Of a stretch of DNA of 64,000 nucleotides, positions 47,989-58,465 are shown in pieces. The notes beneath the pieces were generated by a model that saw nothing but the letters and a program-made list of their open reading frames with translations, was not told the DNA's origin and did not search any database. The translations under genes and the position numbers were made by a program. Source of the DNA: Homalodisca vitripennis (lineage: Eukaryota; Arthropoda; Insecta; Hemiptera; Cicadellidae); the NCBI RefSeq assembly GCF_021130785.1, contig NC_060213.1, positions 62,961,001 to 63,025,000 of the forward strand. The letters are read 5' to 3'. Every line of letters starts with the position of its first letter. Position 1 is the first letter of the stretch.

Positions 47989-48020
<32 letters not shown>

Positions 48021-48042
48021 TAATAATAATAATAATCTCTTT
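47984..48042 (-). repeat. AAT microsatellite tail of Jockey-like element 2
   Basis: About fifteen AAT units with one interruption. On the minus strand they follow GCAATAAAGAG, so they form the short-repeat 3' tail of the retrotransposon at 48.04-50.1 kb. The tail touches the outer edge of the Polinton. Confidence 0.85.
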
Positions 48043-50110
48043 ATTGCAGTATTTTTTTTAAAAACAATTTAACATTGTATCGCAATCGTCATAAACAAAA
48101 AATAAATAGTCCCCAACTATACCCTTCATACACATTCACATCTTACAATTCCCATACATTCGCTCAGGCACATTCAAACTGACTCCAGATCCAAAGCAAA
48201 CATATACATACCGACTCCAGATCCAGAGCAAACACATACAAACTGATTATTTAAATACTGTGCAAATTTAGACCTCCCAGCGGCTCATCATGAATTCATC
48301 GACAGAATAAAACGCTTTTGACACCAAAAGGCATTTGAGACGAGTTTTTAATTGATTTTTTGATTGATGGAATTTTTTATACTCTCAGGGAGCTTGTTGA
48401 TGAGTCTGACACCAACTTGTTGCGGGAGGTGTTGTGATAACGTCAATCTGTATTGACTAGTTCGAAAATTTGTCCCTGCCTCTTGTCCCATATTGGTGAA
48501 CGTCACCGCCACGAACCAAATCACACTTTGATTTGCAGTACGTGATCACCTCAAGAATGTAGAGGCAGGGCAAAGTCAGCAACCCCAGCTCCCTGAAAGA
48601 TTCCCTACACGACTCTCTATAAATTCAGCTTTGCAATGATTCTGATTGCTTTTTTTTGGAGCTTGAAAAACTCTTTCCATTTTGTTTCTGGCACAAACCT
48701 CCCCAGAGTTCTCACTCCATACGCCAAAGTGTGGGTGGATTAAGCCGAAATAGGCCATTTTTAAAACTCTGAGGGAACAAAACTTTGCTAAATGCCGCAA
48801 GGCATATATGCCTGAGGCTACTCTAAGCACATACATTTTGTCCCACATGATCAGCCCAGGTCAGTCCTCTATCTAGGAACATTCCCAAAAACTTTGTGGA
48901 ATCAGTTTCCTCTAAAACGAACATCATCCACAAACACAGCAGGGTGCGCTGTGTGATCATTTTGTCGAAGGCTAAAATGTATGACATTTGTTTTAGACTG
49001 ATTTGTTTTCAGGTTTATTTCAGCAAAATACTGAATGCATGCATTCAATTCTATGAAAGAATTGATTTCCAGATCTTGGGTTGATTTGTTTTTGAGACAG
49101 AGAGTAGTGGTCGTCAGCATACTGAACCAGCGTTTCCATGCTGGATCACTGATTTCAATCTACAGACGTAAACTAGAAACAATAGAGGCCCAAGGATGGA
49201 GCCCTGAGGGACACCGTGGTCATTTTTAATTTTGTTTGAAACAACGTTCGAGATCTCCACGCACTGGTTCTCGATCCTTGAGGTTAAGAAGCGAGCCACA
49301 CAGTGCGAGAGCCCCGCACACGCCGCATTTCTCCAACTGGTGCAACAGTGTCTCATGATGCACAACAGTCAAAAGCTTTGGATAGGTCGAGGAATATGCT
49401 AAGCACATGTTCTCGTCCTTCCATTCCATCGACAACTTTGTCCAGGAGGTTGTTCACAGCATCCACTGTAGATCTGTTTTTTCCTAAATCAACCAAATTG
49501 TTCTGGATTCAGAATTTTGTTATTTTCTAAAAAGCTTGCAAGTCTTTCATAAAAAATCTTTTCGAAAATTTTGCTAAACACAGGCAGAATTGAGATTGGG
49601 CGATAGTTGCTTGCAAGGCAAGATCGTCCTTTTTTGAAGATCGGGATGACTTTGGCCGTCCTTCAGGAGAGACGGAAAAAGTTTCCCTTTTTCCAAAGAA
49701 AAGTTTATCAGTTTTGTGAGTGGTCTCACTATGTGCCTGAAGCAACGTTTTTGAGAAGCCACACTGACATCCCGCTGGCATCACACGTTTTTTTGAGTTC
49801 AGTCCTTGTATCACACGTGCTACCCCTCCCCCTCACACACAGGAGCCAAAAGCCATGGATGCAACTGGTTCAACAGCATCTCCGCCCGCCGAAACCGAGG
49901 TTCAGTGAACGCCGAGTTCACTGTAGCAACGGAAGAGAAGTACTTATTGAATTCGTCCTGCTACTTGAGCTTGATTTTCAACAATTTTGTCTTCAATTCT
50001 TGATTGCAATTTCTTTGGTGTTTTTGCTCAAATTTGTATCTCGAGATAAGTCGTTTATGATTTTTCCAAGTAATACTAACTTAAGTGCTCTAAATCTAAT
50101 GGCATTATAC
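47990..50110 (-). mobile_element. Jockey-like non-LTR retrotransposon 2, 5'-truncated and degraded
   Basis: Minus-strand coding remnants of the reverse transcriptase and C-terminal region are followed by a 3' UTR containing AATAAA and an AAT-repeat tail. The endonuclease domain is missing, so the copy is 5'-truncated at about 50.1 kb. A ~32-base tandem pair with GACTCCAGATCCA.AGCAAAC occurs in its 3' UTR (48180-48240). It differs from Jockey-like element 1 in sequence and tail. Confidence 0.9.
48576..50060 (-). pseudogene. Reverse transcriptase pseudogene of Jockey-like element 2
   Basis: Fragments in order: FRRAEMLL with HPWLLAP (49.9 kb); IVRPLTKLINFSLEKG and FPSLLKDG (49.72 kb); an LSKAFD-type segment before VHHETLLHQLEKCGVCGALAL (49.37 kb); NDHGVPQGSILGPLLFLVYV (49210, the fully conserved VPQGSILGP motif); the region of the catalytic YADD box, disrupted by a frame break and readable only as TTLCLKNKS (49.1 kb); and the C-terminal GIYALRHLAKFCSLRVLKMA (48.8 kb). 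At least five frame breaks. The 171-codon plus-strand frame at 49607-50122 is an antisense shadow of this gene. Confidence 0.92.
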
Positions 50111-50191
50111 TATAGCAGATAACCAGCATGAGATAGTTGTCACATGATTTGAATGTTTGAACAATCACTCAGTGTATTTTGTATGTTTCAG

Positions 50192-50219
50192 GTAACAGAT
50201 ATAATGGAAGATTTGTACC
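50192..50219 (+). other. Possible 28-base microexon
   Basis: The sequence GTATGTTTCAG before it and GTAAGT right after it are near-perfect acceptor and donor sites. The intervening 28 bases (GTAACAGATATAATGGAAGA plus eight) are open in two frames. No neighbouring exon is recognised, so this could be chance in AT-rich DNA or an exon of a host gene whose intron spans the mobile elements. Confidence 0.2.
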
Positions 50220-50224
50220 GTAAG

Positions 50225-53055
50225 TCTCAAACAACACTGTTATAAACTTAATTTACGCAATAATTAAAAAAATGAACTCAACGTTGATTGATAAATTAAG
50301 TAGCACCTTTTTAAAAAATATTAGGAATTTTTTTAGCCCTCTATCAATATTGACATTTTACTGATTAATTGAACATACTGAATTTCTCTACATTGTATTT
50401 TACGATATTTTCATCAAGATAACATGTCGGTAGTCAGGTGTCATGCATAAATCCTATATGTACTTTAAAAGTCACACCGTGTCGAACCGTTGTTTATAAG
50501 ACACTAAATATTGATAACGTATGTATTAGTTTTAATTGAATTATTACAAATTAATATTTAAGACAATTTATAAGGGAAATTCAATTTTTTACAGTGTCAG
50601 GCTTCCATATAGAAACGCGTAGCCAAATTACTCGTACGTGGAGTGACATACACCATCATCAAATTAAGTGTGTCTTATATAGAAATTAATCTTCATGCTC
50701 AACTTAAAGTCTATGCGTCATTTTGTTTTCGATATATCGAGCGGGAAAACAGACAGATAGATGTATAGAACGACAGAAATGAATGTTTCCAGCTCCACGA
50801 GTGATAGGCTTCGCTAAAGAACAGCCGATTATCCACGGTAATGTGATGAATGAACACTATTATGGTATATGAAATATTTCCTATATCCAGGTAGTTGACT
50901 TAAACTACTCCTACATACTTATGCTAGACATGGAATATTGACATATATTTAAGAACAAAACCAAGAAACATTATTTTAATATTGTTTTTTTTTTTCTAAT
51001 TATATGAGCAGTACGAAAAGACTTTAAAGCCACCCGAGAGTGCCAGATTTATTGCTTTTAAAGGTATTACAATAGGTTTACTACTGGAATAATTTCTGAA
51101 GTTTTGTCTCTTTTCTTTATTTGTATCCTTTATATATTTTCACAACCTTGTTACTCGTTACTGATTATTAATAATTCCCCGTTGTTCTTGGAACTAAATT
51201 CATGGCGGATTGTTAACCTAATTAGCATGCGTAGTAATCTTTTCTATTGAACTTGCTAGACAACAACCTCTCTACTGAGAAAGATCCCCTATCCTAGCAA
51301 GTTATATTTTGATTTAATACGTAGAAACGGTGGGTGTAAGATTTCTTGCCACTATTAAACTTGCGTGTAAACTTTTAAATTTCGTGTATTACGTACTACG
51401 ACTTAATACATCTCCACTCCATGTGTATCATCCATTCGGAAAACTTTTAAGAAACCTTTTCTGGTGATAGGAAAAATATTAATTGTTTTAATTATTGATC
51501 AAGGAATGGCAGGCATTTGTACCATAATTTAGGGGTGTCGTTTAATTAAACCTAAAGGAAAAACATGTTAAAGTAAGGATGTGGATATTTAACAGTAAAT
51601 ACATGAAAAAGTATTGGAGGGTGTAACCTGTTTTATATTTATAACAAATTAATTTGCTAAAGAATATTTAAACCACATGTTTATGAAGTTATATTTCATT
51701 TATAAAGGTAATGTTTCCTCATACCATAGATCAATAAAACACACGTCACGTCTTAAGCTGTAACATAATATATACGTATTATAGACCCATATACATTTTA
51801 ATGTTAAACGTTTATCTTTAAGTCTAAATTTGGTATGTAAACTCTTGTAATTTCTCACGGAGTGATAGCAAATAGTTTCTACCCTTTATGTATCCAGGGA
51901 AGTTGTTTTAAAGGACGAAGGTACTAAACGAATGATTTATCAACTAACAAATCTATGTGTTACAGAATTGAGTAAGAAACCGTGAGAGATACCTATTGTC
52001 CCTTTAACCTCAACCTAACAACTAGAAAAATTTAAAGGAACGTGGATAAAATGTTTACTGAAATATCATAAAATTACTTGAATCAATTTCGGATCAAAAT
52101 GTTCCTTTCGTATTTCATAAAGTTTTAATTTATATAATTTCCTCCAATTTATTTAACACCTAATCGTAAATCAGATCTGAGACTCAACAATGAAATTCAT
52201 GGAAACCAGTGTTTATTTACGATGAATGAGGTTGAAGAGTAAGTTAATATAATAAGTGCTGACAGCTGCTGAGGCATGAAGAAATTACCCGGCTCTGCAA
52301 TGCGACTTGCAGTAATGACCCGATTGCAGGTCCTTTACTGCAGAAAATAATTTACAGAAACGGAAAGAGGATAACCACTAACATATTATAAGACTACTTC
52401 CGACCCTTAAACATTTCTCGTAGAGGTACAGAATTAATTAATCTACTTCGCATTATTAAAACCACATACAAGTATTTTGTTGTAATTTTAGTGTACAGTA
52501 TACTATTTTATGCACACTGAGCACTGAATGTAAAAACTGGCGTTTTAGATGTATTAGGATGAAAACAAACATAGCTAACAGTTAAGTTAAGCTTGTTATG
52601 CATTATTGGACTATTCCACTTGTAAAAATATACATCCGATGTTTTGTTATTTGTAGAGTTTTCCATACTTGGAATATTTAGAGGAATAAATTTATATCCT
52701 GAATACAATCCAGGTAGTTTAAGTATGCTAGACAGGATATATTGATATCTTTAAGACCAAAACCAAGACAGTTTAATTTAAGATTGTATTTTTAAATTAA
52801 CATAAGCAGTACGAAAATATTTAAATTACGTCATTTGACATTTTGATAAAAAGACACGAGGTTTATTGTACGTGTACACTATTACAATTACAAATTTAAA
52901 AAATGACGATACCTACTTTACGTACGATTGTGTATTACAAAAATAGTTTTATACATCTGTTAAAAACCACAAGAATACGTAGTAGGCTAAAAATAATTTT
53001 TTTTTCATAAAATGTAGAGGCTTTAAATAAATACGAAAAAAAATAAATATTCACT
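50225..53055. other. Gene-free stretch with one SINE-like repeat copy
   Basis: Apart from the repeat at 50630-50825, I see only AT-rich sequence without motifs. Confidence 0.45.
50630..50825 (+). repeat. Dispersed A-type repeat, diverged copy
   Basis: Shares ACATACACCATCATCAAA, TTATATAGAAAT, CAACTTAAAGTCTAT, GTTTTCGA, ACAGACAGA and TCCAGC.CCAC.AGTGA.AGGCT with the copies at 57.6 kb and partly with units A at 2.7 and 3.2 kb. The order is constant, so it is a genuine family. Class unknown, SINE-like size. Confidence 0.75.
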
Positions 53056-53064
53056 GATAATTTC

Positions 53065-53520
53065 ATGGAGACTAGTTTGGAGACTAGCTTCCAATGAAAC
53101 AGTCTACAAAAATATAGAACCTATTACAAGTATAATTAAAAAGAAACGAATATCATTCCTGGGGCATTTTTTGAGAACACCTGAAAATAGAATTAGCAGG
53201 AAAATAGTAGAAAAACTGTGGTATAGTAAAAGTGATATTAAATGGATCACAGAATTAAGGGAAGATATGAGAGAGTTACAAATTACAGTAGAGGATTTAA
53301 AACACAAGACAAACACATTAAATATATTAAATGACAAACACTCTACACTACAGCTGAAAAGAAACAAACAACGAATAGGAAGAGTGGTTCCGGAGGAGGA
53401 AAGGAAATTACGCTCGGAAAGGATGAAGAAATATTGGGTGGATAAAAGAAGAAAAACTAGAAAATATAAAGTGACTAAAGTGGTCCAATGTAGGCCATAA
53501 AATTATAAATAAATAAATAA
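53065..53520 (+). mobile_element. C-terminal fragment of a non-LTR retrotransposon ORF
   Basis: An open frame runs through about 53090-53500. It contains KKKRISFLGHFLRTPENRI, KWITELREDMREL and RSERMKKYWVDKR. The first motif is the F.GH.LR segment found after the reverse transcriptase in many RTE/Jockey-like insect elements, and the basic RSERMKKYW end is a common C-terminus in hemipteran copies (from memory of the family, not checked). A stop at 53500 is followed by a tail rich in ATAA repeats (53504-53521). The element is heavily 5'-truncated, yet the remaining frame is intact, which suggests a fairly young insertion. Confidence 0.75.
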
Positions 53521-56500
53521 ATTTCATATTCCAGATGTTATAATTTTGTCCTACAAAAGGGTAGTAAATAACCAAATGTAACTCTATAACGTTCTTAGAG
53601 ATGCCTTCCATAGTGATTCTCCGAGGTATTGGATAAGAGACTTTTACGTCATATTTGTGTTTGCCAAACTTTTGAAATAAGCCGTAGTATGGAAAACAGT
53701 AAATAATTACCATGAAAATAATAATTATTACTTTCATAACTTGTAACCACTTATTACATTTATATGTAAATTTCAACTTTTTCGGGACTATAAAATGTAC
53801 TGAGAAGCATTAGATACTGTTAAATATTGCGTTAAATATGTTTTTTAAGTTTATGAGTGGAGATAGTGTTTTAATAACCATCAATCTTAATGAGTTAATA
53901 AATAAATAAATACTTTATTATTAGACTATTTTATTAACATAGAGTTGTCTACATCTAACAACTTAGATTTGATCAAAGTTGTGCATCAGCTAAAACTATG
54001 TTATCGATAATATAATAAATTTTCTAACTAATTTGTACATTAATAAAGAATATAAAAATACAATTAGTAAAATTTAATAGAATTCAATATTTAAAATAAC
54101 AATATTCGATCAAAAGCCTGATAATGTAATATTTTACTTACTTCTGTATCAGGTGAACCGAATATATAAAATAAGTAAATAAAATATTGTAATCTTTATT
54201 ATATATAAGAAGCACTACAGGCTACTACACACATCTGCACTCCAGTATTACATTAGACATCTGGTGCCTCTGCAGCAAACTGCGCTTTGTTAATATTGGA
54301 ATCGTGCTATGAGAACATTCTTTTGTTTGCTTTTTTGTGAAGCAATTTTCCTGACCACCCTAGCTTGATGTATAAATGTGGACTAGAAAATGGACTAAAC
54401 ATTTTTTTAAAGATGTAGAACTGGATAAAATATAGAAATATGAATTATGAAAATTAATATGAAAATATGAAGTTTTACCCTTTAACCCTTTGGGTTCGAT
54501 TTATTAATTAAGTAGGTTCCAATTTATGTCAGATAAGGGTTGAGATGAAGTCTATCTATCAGGGTTTCGAATACCTACTAACATGATTTACTCCCTACTT
54601 ACACTTTTAAGTAATTTAGAAATTATAATTGGAACTGAATTTATCATGAGAAATATGTAATTAATATTGTGCTCTTAGAGTGTTTATGCCTTCAACTACT
54701 GCCACTTTAGGTTTAATAAATATTAAAACCAATCAAACATTTGAATTAAATAGATCATAAGTTTGGGAAGATTTTGTTAAACATTTTTTTTACTTCATTA
54801 ATAACTTTAACGTTTTAAATACAATAATTTAATAATGAATTTATTAAATTTCTACGAATATTGTACATTTTACGGGAAAATGTGTATATTAGTGAAGTTA
54901 AAATACTTCTAAAGCTGGTATTTTGGTCTTTATGCACTAATATCAAAGAAAGGACTTGATACACCAATGCGCAATATTTAAATTTTCATGTTTAATTATT
55001 TAAAATGTACGAAAATGTGTTTTCCTATATGGCTTTATAGCTTCTAAATAAATTAAAATATTTTATGCATGATTTGAATTTGTAAAAATTCTAATAATAT
55101 TATATTATATCCTCTATAAAATATATGTTGAAGAAAAAACATTGGGATCGTAGATCTAATAATATTTGAAATTAACTATGGATAATTTATGTAGACATGT
55201 ATAAGATAGACTGATCACTTAAAAAAAAACATCTAATGCATGTTATATTTATGATAACAAACTTTGAAATATGATAACTTAGTCTTGAAATCAGTTCTAA
55301 AACAAGGTAAAAAAATAATCAGTTAAATTGTGTAACAATGTTTCTCAATCCTGATGTTAGAGTTAATCTAAAAGTATTTTTTTCTTAATTTTAATCAAAA
55401 TTTTACTGATACAGCTGTTGCTTTAATGTGATTAAACTGTTATACAGAAGAAAAAAGCGAACTCCAAGCTTCAAGAAGACTGAAATTGAACTTTTAAAAA
55501 TAAAAATTAATAAAATCTCTTAAATTCAAATAATTTATAATTTCACTATTACAAGCAAAAATAACTGAAATGTATACGAAACTACACTTTGAACTAGTAC
55601 ATAATAAATTTACTCATTTGGGTTTTAAATGTTCTAATTTACAGTTAAGAAAATGGACAAATATTCAGTTAATAATAAAATACTAACTGAATAGAATTAT
55701 TATTATAAATTCTTTATGTATTAAGAGACTGAAAAAAGTTTGTTTTGAGTAAAATCAGCAGAAAAAATGTTCTATACACAATACCACCCACCAAGATCTT
55801 TAATCCAACACGCAATCTAAAGACATCACATAAAAGAGGGGTTGGAGAAAGAGCATAAAAATGGTCCCCTTAGTTTAAACACTACCACCCTATCAACCCA
55901 GGTCGCCCACATCACGTACACGTGCTTTTATTGAGCTACCTCACACTAAGTAAACCTATCTCCGAACCCTCTTTTCATTCATTGGCATGTATTGTTGAAG
56001 TTAACAGCTACTAGGATAAATTGCCTGTTTTTTTTTTTTCAAAAGTCCGATTTTTCTTAAGGGGTTTTTCCATGTCAGTGGCACTTTAATCGCTTTCATT
56101 AAATGTTTTAAAAGGAAAACTGTCCAAATATATTTGCAAAATGAATTGCCCTCCCCAAGAATTGAACCCGTGACCTGGCTAAGAGACCCACTTTTTAACT
56201 TTTACGTTTCAGCGAATGTCCATGGTTTCCAACAAGTAAAACATTTTAATTGCACAATAATAAATAATAAACATGATTTAATAATAGAAACCTAACCTAT
56301 TTATTTACCATCACCAATTATATCAAGGTCTAAACTTTTCTTAAGGCATCCAGAGTTTGCTATTCCCTCCTGTATTACTAAGCAACAAACTCGTTATGTG
56401 TAACACGCCAGGTTGAAGTAGATTGCGGCGCGAGCTATGGTGAGTGCTTAACTTTAACGAGTAACATTAAGGCCCGTAATGTGACAGAACAATTTCAGCC

Positions 56501-56895
56501 TGCATTTAACAGTGACTTAATTATAAAGTTTGACAACTGGTTACAGCCGTACCATAATAATCACAAGTGACTTTTAATCAGATGTCTTTTACGTGGAATT
56601 TGGATTCTTAATGAATAATTAAGCTCAGATAATTCGGCTGATTAATAGCTGACACAGAGGTCGCCTAATTTACTCACGTCCAAAGATTTGTAGTCAGCTA
56701 CGAGAAAAACTCTTTTCCTCTAATACAATGTTATTAGTTCCGACTGTAATTCTGAATATTTTACCGAAATAATCTTTGGCCCTAAATTAGGTAAATGTAT
56801 ATTACAATTTAGACCTACCTTACTAATTTAAAATTTAGAGTATAGCTGACACATAATTTGTTTTTGTTCTCTTAGGACAAGAAGCTTAGAAAATT
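53520..56895. other. Gene-free AT-rich stretch
   Basis: No recognisable element except a tRNA-like 3' half at 56147. A minus-strand frame at 53735-53540 starts with a hydrophobic signal-like segment (MKVIIIIFMVIIYCFPYYG). I do not call it a gene because its continuation runs into the retrotransposon fragment. Confidence 0.45.
56147..56195 (-). mobile_element. tRNA-like 3' half
   Basis: The minus strand reads GTGGGTCTCTTAGCCAGGTC, then ACGGGTTCAATTCTTGGGGA. The GGGTTCAATTC part resembles a Pol III B box in a T arm with a pairing stem (one mismatch). It is similar to the minus-strand sequence at 29531-29575. Only the 3' half is present. Confidence 0.4.
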
Positions 56896-56899
56896 GCAC

Positions 56900-57310
56900 C
56901 TAGTCCTATAAGGACCTTTGCGCTGCTTCCGGAGTGACAGGATATTTGGATGCGTGAGGTTGGGGGTAGGGAAGACTCATGTTCCTTACAATTTCAAGTC
57001 TCCTGTCAAGATTCATGAGGAAAAGTTTAGGGTATTACTCTCAAGTCGTGTCCCCTGGGAAGAATGAGAAGCTAGCTCTGAACCTGCTTTTCCAGGCAGG
57101 TGATGGCACACCCATATGTCTGGGCTGGCAAAAACCTTTGATCCTTAGGGAAGAAACCCCACTTACTCGAACAGTCAATTCCCGCAGTAAACTAGACCTA
57201 TCGAATTACCCTTGCGCCCCATAAAAATCGACATTTGCGGTTAATGATGTGCCGTTCCTGGACATCTATAAGGTTGCCCAGATTTAAGTGACACATCGGT
57301 TTTTGCTGCA
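56900..57310 (-). repeat. Dispersed repeat, copy 2 (inverted partner at 1.62 kb)
   Basis: Minus strand matches 1620-1995 in order: AAACCGATGTGTCACTTAAA, CCGCAAATGTCGA, TTCTTCCC/TTCCTCATGAATCTTGACAGG, CATCCAAATATCCTGTCACT and GCAGCGCAAAGG. It is less AT-rich than its surroundings. Open frames on both strands over it (81 and 63 codons) are not shared with copy 1. Confidence 0.65.
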
Positions 57311-57599
57311 CACACTGTGGGTTCAACTGGAAGGTATAAACCAGCTAGAAGTGAACTCTTCTGGGGATGACGCATCATTGAACTAATTCTTGTAGAAATG
57401 AAGTTGAAGTCTACGTATGAAATATTTCTCAAATTATCTTGTCATATGACACATTGAAAATATTTTCATTAAATTAGGTTTTCTTCATATCGGAATGTAA
57501 ACAATTAAATTGTACACATCAAGTCACTATAAAATGATCTTGTATGTTTTGAGGTAGCTAGACTGGCTACATGTGTTAATATGTCCTATGTCTGAATCT

Positions 57600-57880
57600 T
57601 ATAGTTATATTGACTTTGTTTATAAATGTATTTATTCTGCTATTTCCTCGTTGCCATTATGCTTACTCATAAGACCAATGTAAAAATATTCGCTAACGCT
57701 CAGCCAAATCCCACAAAGTGACATGCACGAGCATTGAACTTAGTGGTTCCTCATATAGAAATGAAGGCTCATGTACAACTTAAAGTCTATAGATCAGCCT
57801 GTTTTCGAGATACCGTGCGGACAGACAGACAGAAAGAAATGCTTTTTTCCAGCCCCACTAGTGACAGGCTCCGCTAAAGG
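57600..57880 (+). repeat. Dispersed A-type repeat, longest copy
   Basis: Runs from TTGTTTATAAATGTATTTATTCTGC through ATAAGACCAATGTAAA, TCGCTAACGCTCAGCCAAAT, TATAGAAATGAAGGCTCATG, CAACTTAAAGTCTATAGATC and ACAGACAGACAGAAAGAAAT to CAGCCCCACTAGTGACAGGC. It links units A (2.7, 3.2 kb) with the copy at 50.6 kb and so defines the family. Confidence 0.8.
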
Positions 57881-57954
57881 TCAACTTAAAAATTGCAGTA
57901 CACAAAGTAATTCATGCGTAAATTTACAAATGAATACATATTTACATGTTTTTT

Positions 57955-58076
57955 TTTTTTAACTTACATTAAGACTTTTGTGATGTGTCTGAAGAAGATA
58001 GCCTCGCTATCGAAAGGCCTCACAAAACAATAAAAGTCTTAAATATTGGTTTTATGTTTTAATGTAAGTTAAAAAA
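57955..58076. repeat. Nested inverted repeats enclosing a hammerhead-like motif
   Basis: Outer arms TTTTTTAACTTACATT (57955-57970) and AATGTAAGTTAAAAAA (58061-58076) are perfect complements. Inside, AAGACTTTT (57971-57979) can pair with AAAAGTCTT (58032-58040), and TTTTGTGA (57976-57983) with TCACAAAA (58020-58027). The centre holds the CTGAAGA...GAAA motif. The whole unit is ~120 bases. Confidence 0.9.
57976..58027 (+). ncRNA. Hammerhead-ribozyme-like motif
   Basis: CTGAAGA (57989-57995), then a perfect six-pair stem GATAGC (57997-58002) with GCTATC (58006-58011) closed by a three-base loop, then GAAA (58012-58015). Eight-pair arms enclose it (57976-57983 with 58020-58027). The core spacing matches hammerhead boxes CTGANGA-stem II-GAAA. 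A normal stem III and UH cleavage site are not evident: only GGCCTC follows GAAA, so any activity would need a very short stem III or a dimer. Confidence 0.5.
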
Positions 58077-58440
58077 GTTACCAATATAAGCTCAATCTAC
58101 AGCATATTTACATGTAGTACAGATTATACAAAATATAATCATATGAAATCATATGCAATGAGTGCCATTTACACAAACACGTAACAGTGATCAAACATGG
58201 CACATTCGATAATATATGGACTATGAATTAATCCATGACCTTAATCGCTGGACCGTTTTACGAGCATAAGCATAACGATAACGAAAACATATAATTAAGT
58301 TATGGTGATTGATATGGCCGAGTATGTTTTAATATGACACATTTTGAATCAATTATCGTATATTGACAAAATAATACTATCTGAAAGGCGAATTGTAGTT
58401 GTAAGGTAAATCTGTCAAAATAATAGCCTATTACTATGTT

Positions 58441-58465
58441 CATAACTATAATTATTATAGTTATG
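58441..58465. repeat. Perfect 12-1-12 palindrome
   Basis: CATAACTATAAT, one T, then ATTATAGTTATG. Confidence 0.95.

Larger units (their letters stand above)
40189..47989 (-). mobile_element. Compact Maverick/Polinton element
   Basis: The unit is bounded by ~160-base terminal inverted repeats that begin with AG. It contains minus-strand remnants of three hallmark Polinton genes: integrase (46.5-47.4 kb), protein-primed DNA polymerase B (41.3-46.4 kb) and packaging ATPase (40.66-41.27 kb). Six bases flank it on each side as ACTAGT and ACTACT, one mismatch, consistent with the six-base target duplication made by Polinton integrases. At ~7.8 kb it is about half the usual 15-20 kb length. I see no major or minor capsid gene and no adenovirus-type protease. 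All three genes are interrupted by frameshifts. Confidence 0.93.

Noticed and set aside
49607..50122. Longest plus-strand frame in this part (171 codons)
   Set aside because: It is antisense to the reverse transcriptase remnants of Jockey-like element 2, whose minus-strand motifs (VPQGSILGP and others) are unmistakable.
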